DNA from: JAFGCY01 sp964609245
GTDB lineage: Bacteria; 4484-113; JAFGCY01
Length of the DNA: 64,000 nt
Direction of reading: 5' to 3'
NCBI GenBank assembly: GCA_964609245.1
Contig: CAZSSB010000014.1
Span: 1-64,000, forward strand
Part shown: positions 60,002 to 64,000 of the stretch, piece by piece
Layout of the letters: each line of letters opens with the position of its first letter
Position numbering within the stretch: the stretch's first letter is position 1
The notes under the pieces: generated by a model
Seen by the model: the letters and a program-made list of their open reading frames with translations, nothing else
The model's database searches: none
Told to the model about the DNA's origin: nothing
Translations under genes and position numbers: made by a program

Positions 60002-60271
60002 ATGGAGCGCGACCAGGAGTGGGTGCGCCGCAAGCTCGCCGACATCGAGGAGAAGCGCGAGATCCTGCGCTCGCTCGAGGACACCCTGGCCAAGTGGGAG
60101 GCGGAGGTCGACTGGGACGAGCTGCCGCCCGAGAAGCAGGCAGCGCTGATAGCCCTCGCCGAGGAATCGGTCGGCACGCTGACGGTCATGATTGAGCGGC
60201 TGGGGCGCCAGATCAGTGACCAGGTGGACGAGATGACGGGGACGAACGGGGGGCAGCCCGCCGATGACTGA
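60002..60271 (+). CDS. 89-aa charged coiled-coil protein overlapping the exporter gene
   Basis: A small, highly charged helical protein (MERDQEWVRRKLADIEEKRE, LPPEKQAALIALAEES, MIERLGRQISDQVDEM). Heptad-like spacing suggests a coiled coil; there is no signal or TM. I do not recognise a family. It ends 8 bp inside the start of the MsbA-like gene, so it is translationally linked to the exporter, and may regulate or stabilise it. ATG 60002 has no Shine-Dalgarno but sits 6 nt after TATACT. Confidence 0.78.
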   Translation: MERDQEWVRRKLADIEEKREILRSLEDTLAKWEAEVDWDELPPEKQAALIALAEESVGTLTVMIERLGRQISDQVDEMTGTNGGQPADD

Positions 60272-62270
60272 GTACCAGCCGCTGTCACCGATCCCTGCGA
60301 CCGCCCCCCGCCGCCGGCCGACGGTGCGACGCTTCATGGCTACGGCGATCATGTCGATCGGTGTCGCCTGCTGGCTGCTGGCGCTGACGGCCTGGTTCAT
60401 CCGGCCCGTGCTGGCACGTTTCATTGAGGATCCCCACAGCTTGTCCCAGGCCCAGGGCGGGCTGGCCGCCGCGGCGATCTTCGTGGCGCTGGGCGGCACG
60501 CTGATCCTGCTGCTGCTGCTGGCTCTGACGGGTCCGCGCCGCGAGTGGGAGCGCGTGATGGGGCTGATCCTCAGTCAGCGCCGCCACTTCCGCAACATGC
60601 TGCTGGGCAGCGCCGTGCTGGTGCTCAGCGAGCTGTCGCTGCCGATGGCGATCCTGTACCTGCTCAACGTGGTGGTCAATCAGCGACGCGATCCCGTGCT
60701 GCTGACCTGGGCGCTGGGCGCGCTGGCGCTGCTGCTGCTGATCCGCGCCGTGGCCGGCTACTTCCGGATGTACAACGCCCAGGCGCTCAGTTACCGCATC
60801 TCGGCGGGGCTGCGGGAGTCGCTGTATGGGCACCTCCAGCGGCTCAGCTACAGCTTCTTCGACCGCGCCCGCCAGGGAGATCTGCTGAGCAGCGCCACCA
60901 ACGATGTCGAGAAACTGCAGTTCTTCCTGCTCAACTCGAGTGAGGACTTCTTCGTGGCCCCGCTCAAGGTCTTCGGCGCGGTGGCCTGCGTGTTCTATCT
61001 CAACTGGCAGCTGGCGCTGGTGATCCTGCTGACGATGCCGCTGATCGCCCTGCTGCTGCGTTTCAGCGGCGGGCGGCTGCGGCGCGTCAACACGGCGGCC
61101 CAGGAGTGGATCGGCAAGCTGACCGCCGAGCTGTCGGAGGGCATCAACACCATCCGCCTCGCCCAGAGCTTCGGCATCGAGTCCAGCGCCTTCAACAAGT
61201 TCCATCAGACCAACCGCACCTCGCTGAGCAAGCTGCTGGGCCACGCCCGTCTGGCGGCGATCCTGCTGCCCGCCATCGAGTTCCTCGGCTTCATCGCGCC
61301 GCTGATCATCATCGCCGCGCTCTGCTACCAGGCGATCGGCGCGCTGGTGGACATCGACACCGGCCAGCTGTTTGCCATCGCGGGCTACGCCGGGCTGGTG
61401 GCCAACCCGCTGGGCAAGCTCAGCCGCATCGTAATCACCCTCAGCCAGGGCGAGGCGGCCAGCCACCGCATCCACGGCATCCTCGACACCCGGGCCGAGA
61501 TCGCCGATCGCCCCGACGCGCGTCCGCTGGGAGACACCGACGGCTATCTGCGCTTCGACAACGTCTCGCTGCGCTACGGCCCGGAGGAGCCGCTGGTGCT
61601 CAGCGGCATCAACGCCGAGATCATGCCCGGCGAGGTGGTGGCCTTCGTCGGCGAGAGCGGCAGCGGCAAGAGCAGCATCATCAACCTGGTGCCGCGCTTC
61701 TACGACGTCACCAGCGGGCGCGTGCTGCTGGACGAGATCGACATCCGCGACCTGCGGCTCGCCGACCTCAGGCGTCAGATCGGCATCGTCAGCCAGGAGA
61801 CGATTCTGGTGCACGGCACGGTGCGCGAGAACATCGCCTACGGCAGCCCCCAGGCCGACGAGAAGGACATCCTGGACGCCGCGGTCAGCGCCAACGCCCA
61901 CAGCTTCATCATGGAGTTCCCCCTCGGCTACGACACGCTGGTCGGCGAGCGCGGCGTGACGCTCAGCGGCGGCCAGTGCCAGCGCATCGCGATCGCCCGG
62001 GCGTTGCTGCGCGACCCGCGGATCCTGCTGCTCGACGAGGCCACCAGCGCGCTGGACAGCATCAGCGAGGCGGTGGTGCAGGACGCGCTGAACAAGCTGA
62101 TGTACGGCCGCACCACCCTGCTGGTCGCCCACCGGCTCAGCACGGTGCGCAAGGCGGGCCGCATCATCGTGCTCAAGCACGGACGCATCATCGAGGCCGG
62201 CAGCCACGACGAACTGGTGGCGATGAAGGACGGCGAGTACGCCCGGCTGGTGCGCCTGCAGGGGCTGTAG
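60264..62270 (+). CDS. MsbA-like ABC exporter (fused TMD-NBD)
   Basis: A 668-residue half-transporter: an N-terminal extension with two additional TM helices (about 25-45 and 68-95), six core TMs (about 110-390) and an NBD with Walker A GESGSGKSS (near 466), LSGGQCQRIAIARAL (near 568), Walker B ILLLDEATSALD (near 590) and the AHRLS H-loop. It resembles MsbA/lipid A and multidrug exporters (ABCB type). In an LPS-type cell it may flip lipid A-core, but other lipids or drugs are possible. The extra TM pair is unusual for MsbA (about 580 residues). Overlap with the 89-aa gene implies coupling. Confidence 0.92.
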   Translation: MTEYQPLSPIPATAPRRRPTVRRFMATAIMSIGVACWLLALTAWFIRPVLARFIEDPHSLSQAQGGLAAAAIFVALGGTLILLLLLALTGPRREWERVMGLILSQRRHFRNMLLGSAVLVLSELSLPMAILYLLNVVVNQRRDPVLLTWALGALALLLLIRAVAGYFRMYNAQALSYRISAGLRESLYGHLQRLSYSFFDRARQGDLLSSATNDVEKLQFFLLNSSEDFFVAPLKVFGAVACVFYLNWQLALVILLTMPLIALLLRFSGGRLRRVNTAAQEWIGKLTAELSEGINTIRLAQSFGIESSAFNKFHQTNRTSLSKLLGHARLAAILLPAIEFLGFIAPLIIIAALCYQAIGALVDIDTGQLFAIAGYAGLVANPLGKLSRIVITLSQGEAASHRIHGILDTRAEIADRPDARPLGDTDGYLRFDNVSLRYGPEEPLVLSGINAEIMPGEVVAFVGESGSGKSSIINLVPRFYDVTSGRVLLDEIDIRDLRLADLRRQIGIVSQETILVHGTVRENIAYGSPQADEKDILDAAVSANAHSFIMEFPLGYDTLVGERGVTLSGGQCQRIAIARALLRDPRILLLDEATSALDSISEAVVQDALNKLMYGRTTLLVAHRLSTVRKAGRIIVLKHGRIIEAGSHDELVAMKDGEYARLVRLQGL

Positions 62271-62364
62271 GACCGCCGCTGCTCATCACGCCGCTTCGCG
62301 GGCTAACCGCAGCCCACTCTGGTATCATCTCGGCAGAGCCCAACTGACCGGCCGGGAGAGTCAA

Positions 62365-64000
62365 ATGGCCCTGTACCGTCTCTTAACTTACGCACGGCTC
62401 GCGCTGCCCCTGCTGCTGATCTGGCTCGTGGGCTGCGGCGGCCCGGCACCGGCGAGTCTCGGCGCGGCCCCGGCGACAGAGGTGCTTGAGCGGCTCCCGC
62501 CCCTGCCCCCCCGCGATGCGCCGCGGCTGGCATCGACACCGTTCACCACAACGATTGAAGGCAACGAGACCTTCAGCCGCGGCGGCAACATCGATGAATT
62601 CGGACTCGACATCTATCTGCGGCCGCCGGCGGGGGGCACCGCCTGGGGACTCTATCAGCTCTCGACGGACGGGCTGGAAGTCATCTCGACGCTGGTCCGG
62701 CTGGATGTCTACGAGGGCGCGGCGTATCTTGCGATCTCGGACTACGACGCGAGGACCTGGCGAATCGTCGGCCCGCTCAGCAGTGACGAGCACGAACTGC
62801 CTTTCGGGGAGTGGGCCCTGGCTGTCGGCGACCGGTTCTATGTCGCCGTGCTGGCCTGTCGTTCCAGCGACGTGCGGGTCAATCGCCTGGAACTGACCGT
62901 CGACCGCCCGGGCTGGACGATCTACGATCTGCCCTGGTCGGCGCACGCGGGCAACGGCGTCGACCTGTTCGTCCAGGATGGCGTGCTGATGATGGCCCAC
63001 GCCGGCATGCTCGCCTATGCGATCCATTACGCGCGCGCCACCGAGACACTGCCGACCACGGCCGAGCAGTGGGTTCACTTCACTGTCGTCGGCACAGATG
63101 TCTACCAGCACCCGGGCACTCCGCTGGCCGCCGCATCAATTGCCGGCAGGCCGGCGATCGCGTTCACCGACCGCGAGGAATGGCAGATCTGCTATGCGTG
63201 GCCCGACAGCCCCGAGCCTACGGAACTCTCAGACTGGACGCTATCCACCATCCATGACGATGCGGGCGCCACAGGCCACACCATCGGGCTCGCCGAGTGC
63301 GTTGGCACGCCCCGGGTGGCGTTCGACAGCGGCTATTCCCCCGGTCACCTGGCAGCCGCCGATACTTCGCAGCCCGCGGACGAGGACTGGGTGGTCACGG
63401 ACCTGACGGACGCGGCGGGAGATACCACCCGGGTGAATCTGACAGCGATCGACGACCGGCCGGTTGCCTGTCTCATCACCAATGTGAGCGGGGGCAAGGG
63501 ACTGCACGTCGGTTACGCAGACAGTGATTCGCCGATTGGTCCCGCGGCCTGGAACATCGTGCCGGTGCACAACTGGCTGAACGCCGGGAGCTGGAGTTCA
63601 ATCGGGCAGCAGCAGATCGATGGTAGTGTGCGTCCGGTTGTCAGCTACATCAACGACTACTGGACTGGCGCGGTCTATGTCGCCCGGCCCCTGCTTCACT
63701 ATCCCGTCGATGCCCTGGACTGGGTGCGCTGCTACCTGGACGGCCGCAGCAGCGGCACTGACCTCGCGGTGGTTGACAACCGCCCCGTCATTATTTACTG
63801 CCAGGAAGAGGATGAGGCGATCCGGGTCGCCCTCGCCACCACCGCTGAGTTCGAGGATGCCACGGACTTCGAGATCTTCACGCTGCAGCAGGATTTCACG
63901 CCGGATACCCGCTCGGTCGCCGCGGCGGCCGTTGGCGATGTGCCGGTGATCGCCTGGCGGGATACGACAGGCAGCGGTCTTAAGTTCGGCTTCTTCGTAG
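62365..64000 (+). CDS. Lipoprotein with shared N-terminal module, partial (runs off right edge)
   Basis: At least 545 codons with no stop before the edge. The signal ends LLLIWLVGCGG (lipobox). Residues of about 60-175 carry a version of the shared N-terminal module (GAAYLAISDYDARTWRIVGP, then VGDRFYVAVLAC). The rest repeats beta-strand units with motifs such as GRPAIAFTDRE, DRPVACLITN and NRPVIIYCQEE, about 60 residues apart, suggesting a beta-propeller of the 'sialidase-like/RSVAAA' style. No active site was seen. GGGAGAG lies a few nt before ATG 62365; a TATCAT about 30 nt upstream is a possible -10. Confidence 0.86.
   Translation, partial: MALYRLLTYARLALPLLLIWLVGCGGPAPASLGAAPATEVLERLPPLPPRDAPRLASTPFTTTIEGNETFSRGGNIDEFGLDIYLRPPAGGTAWGLYQLSTDGLEVISTLVRLDVYEGAAYLAISDYDARTWRIVGPLSSDEHELPFGEWALAVGDRFYVAVLACRSSDVRVNRLELTVDRPGWTIYDLPWSAHAGNGVDLFVQDGVLMMAHAGMLAYAIHYARATETLPTTAEQWVHFTVVGTDVYQHPGTPLAAASIAGRPAIAFTDREEWQICYAWPDSPEPTELSDWTLSTIHDDAGATGHTIGLAECVGTPRVAFDSGYSPGHLAAADTSQPADEDWVVTDLTDAAGDTTRVNLTAIDDRPVACLITNVSGGKGLHVGYADSDSPIGPAAWNIVPVHNWLNAGSWSSIGQQQIDGSVRPVVSYINDYWTGAVYVARPLLHYPVDALDWVRCYLDGRSSGTDLAVVDNRPVIIYCQEEDEAIRVALATTAEFEDATDFEIFTLQQDFTPDTRSVAAAAVGDVPVIAWRDTTGSGLKFGFFV

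Noticed and set aside
60285..62207. 640-codon minus-strand open frame
   Set aside because: Antisense of the MsbA-like exporter, whose Walker A/B and signature motifs prove the plus frame; composition (Gln/Arg/His-rich) is typical of a high-GC shadow.

Overview
The window reads as a high-GC chromosome segment from a Gram-negative (LPS-type) bacterium. The evidence is a lipid A-type acyltransferase, an MsbA-like ABC exporter, an O-antigen ligase with a Wzc-like chain-length protein, an outer-membrane beta-barrel with a multiheme cytochrome, and many lipobox lipoproteins. No rRNA or phylogenetic marker is present, so I cannot place the lineage; gene content and style suggest an uncultured, non-model phylum. 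Two tRNA genes (Leu-GAG and Ile2-CAU) have recognisable sigma70-type promoters. No CRISPR array, IS element, integrase or phage gene was seen.

Region 1 (1-18110, all minus strand) is the most unusual part. It encodes four exported TPR-CHAT proteins (one runs off the left edge), an exported protein of unknown function, a CHASE2/adenylate cyclase membrane protein, a likely 42-residue membrane peptide, a lipoprotein with two caspase-like domains, TPRs and a C-terminal YARHG domain, and a lipoprotein N-acetylmuramoyl-L-alanine amidase. Signal peptides put the protease-like domains outside the cytoplasm. One CHAT copy has Ser where the catalytic Cys should be, and two copies share a 771-bp perfectly identical tract. 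Upstream (18459-20023) lie two tandem paralogous exported proteins of an unrecognised family.

Region 2 (20277-42118) is an envelope polysaccharide locus. It holds tRNA-Leu, a Wzx-like flippase, a WbpB/WbpD/WbpE-like trio for a 2,3-diacetamido uronic acid sugar nucleotide, a Wzc-like protein with a decayed ATPase half, an O-antigen ligase, three family-4 glycosyltransferases, an acetyltransferase and three asparagine-synthase-like proteins lacking the glutaminase Cys. Embedded in it are a PKD/PQQ-propeller lipoprotein and an MntP-like Mn exporter. A plausible combined role is synthesis and amidation of a uronic-acid-containing surface glycan.

Region 3 (42181-64000) is mixed. It has a CocE-type hydrolase lipoprotein, tRNA-Ile2, a small lipoprotein, a divergent LpxL-like acyltransferase / CPBP protease pair, an outer-membrane barrel plus octaheme-like cytochrome, a trypsin-like exported protease, a DUF885 metallopeptidase, a six-FN3 lipoprotein, an arylsulfotransferase-like lipoprotein, an ABC ATPase, an exported TPR-esterase, a HAD phosphatase, a small coiled-coil protein overlapping an MsbA-like exporter, and a partial lipoprotein. 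Four lipoproteins (28808, 52410, 56488, 62365) share an N-terminal module I do not recognise.

Several genes carry a TATAAT-like -10 box ending exactly 6 nt before the start codon, which implies leaderless mRNAs, whereas many exported-protein genes carry strong GGGAGG Shine-Dalgarno sites.
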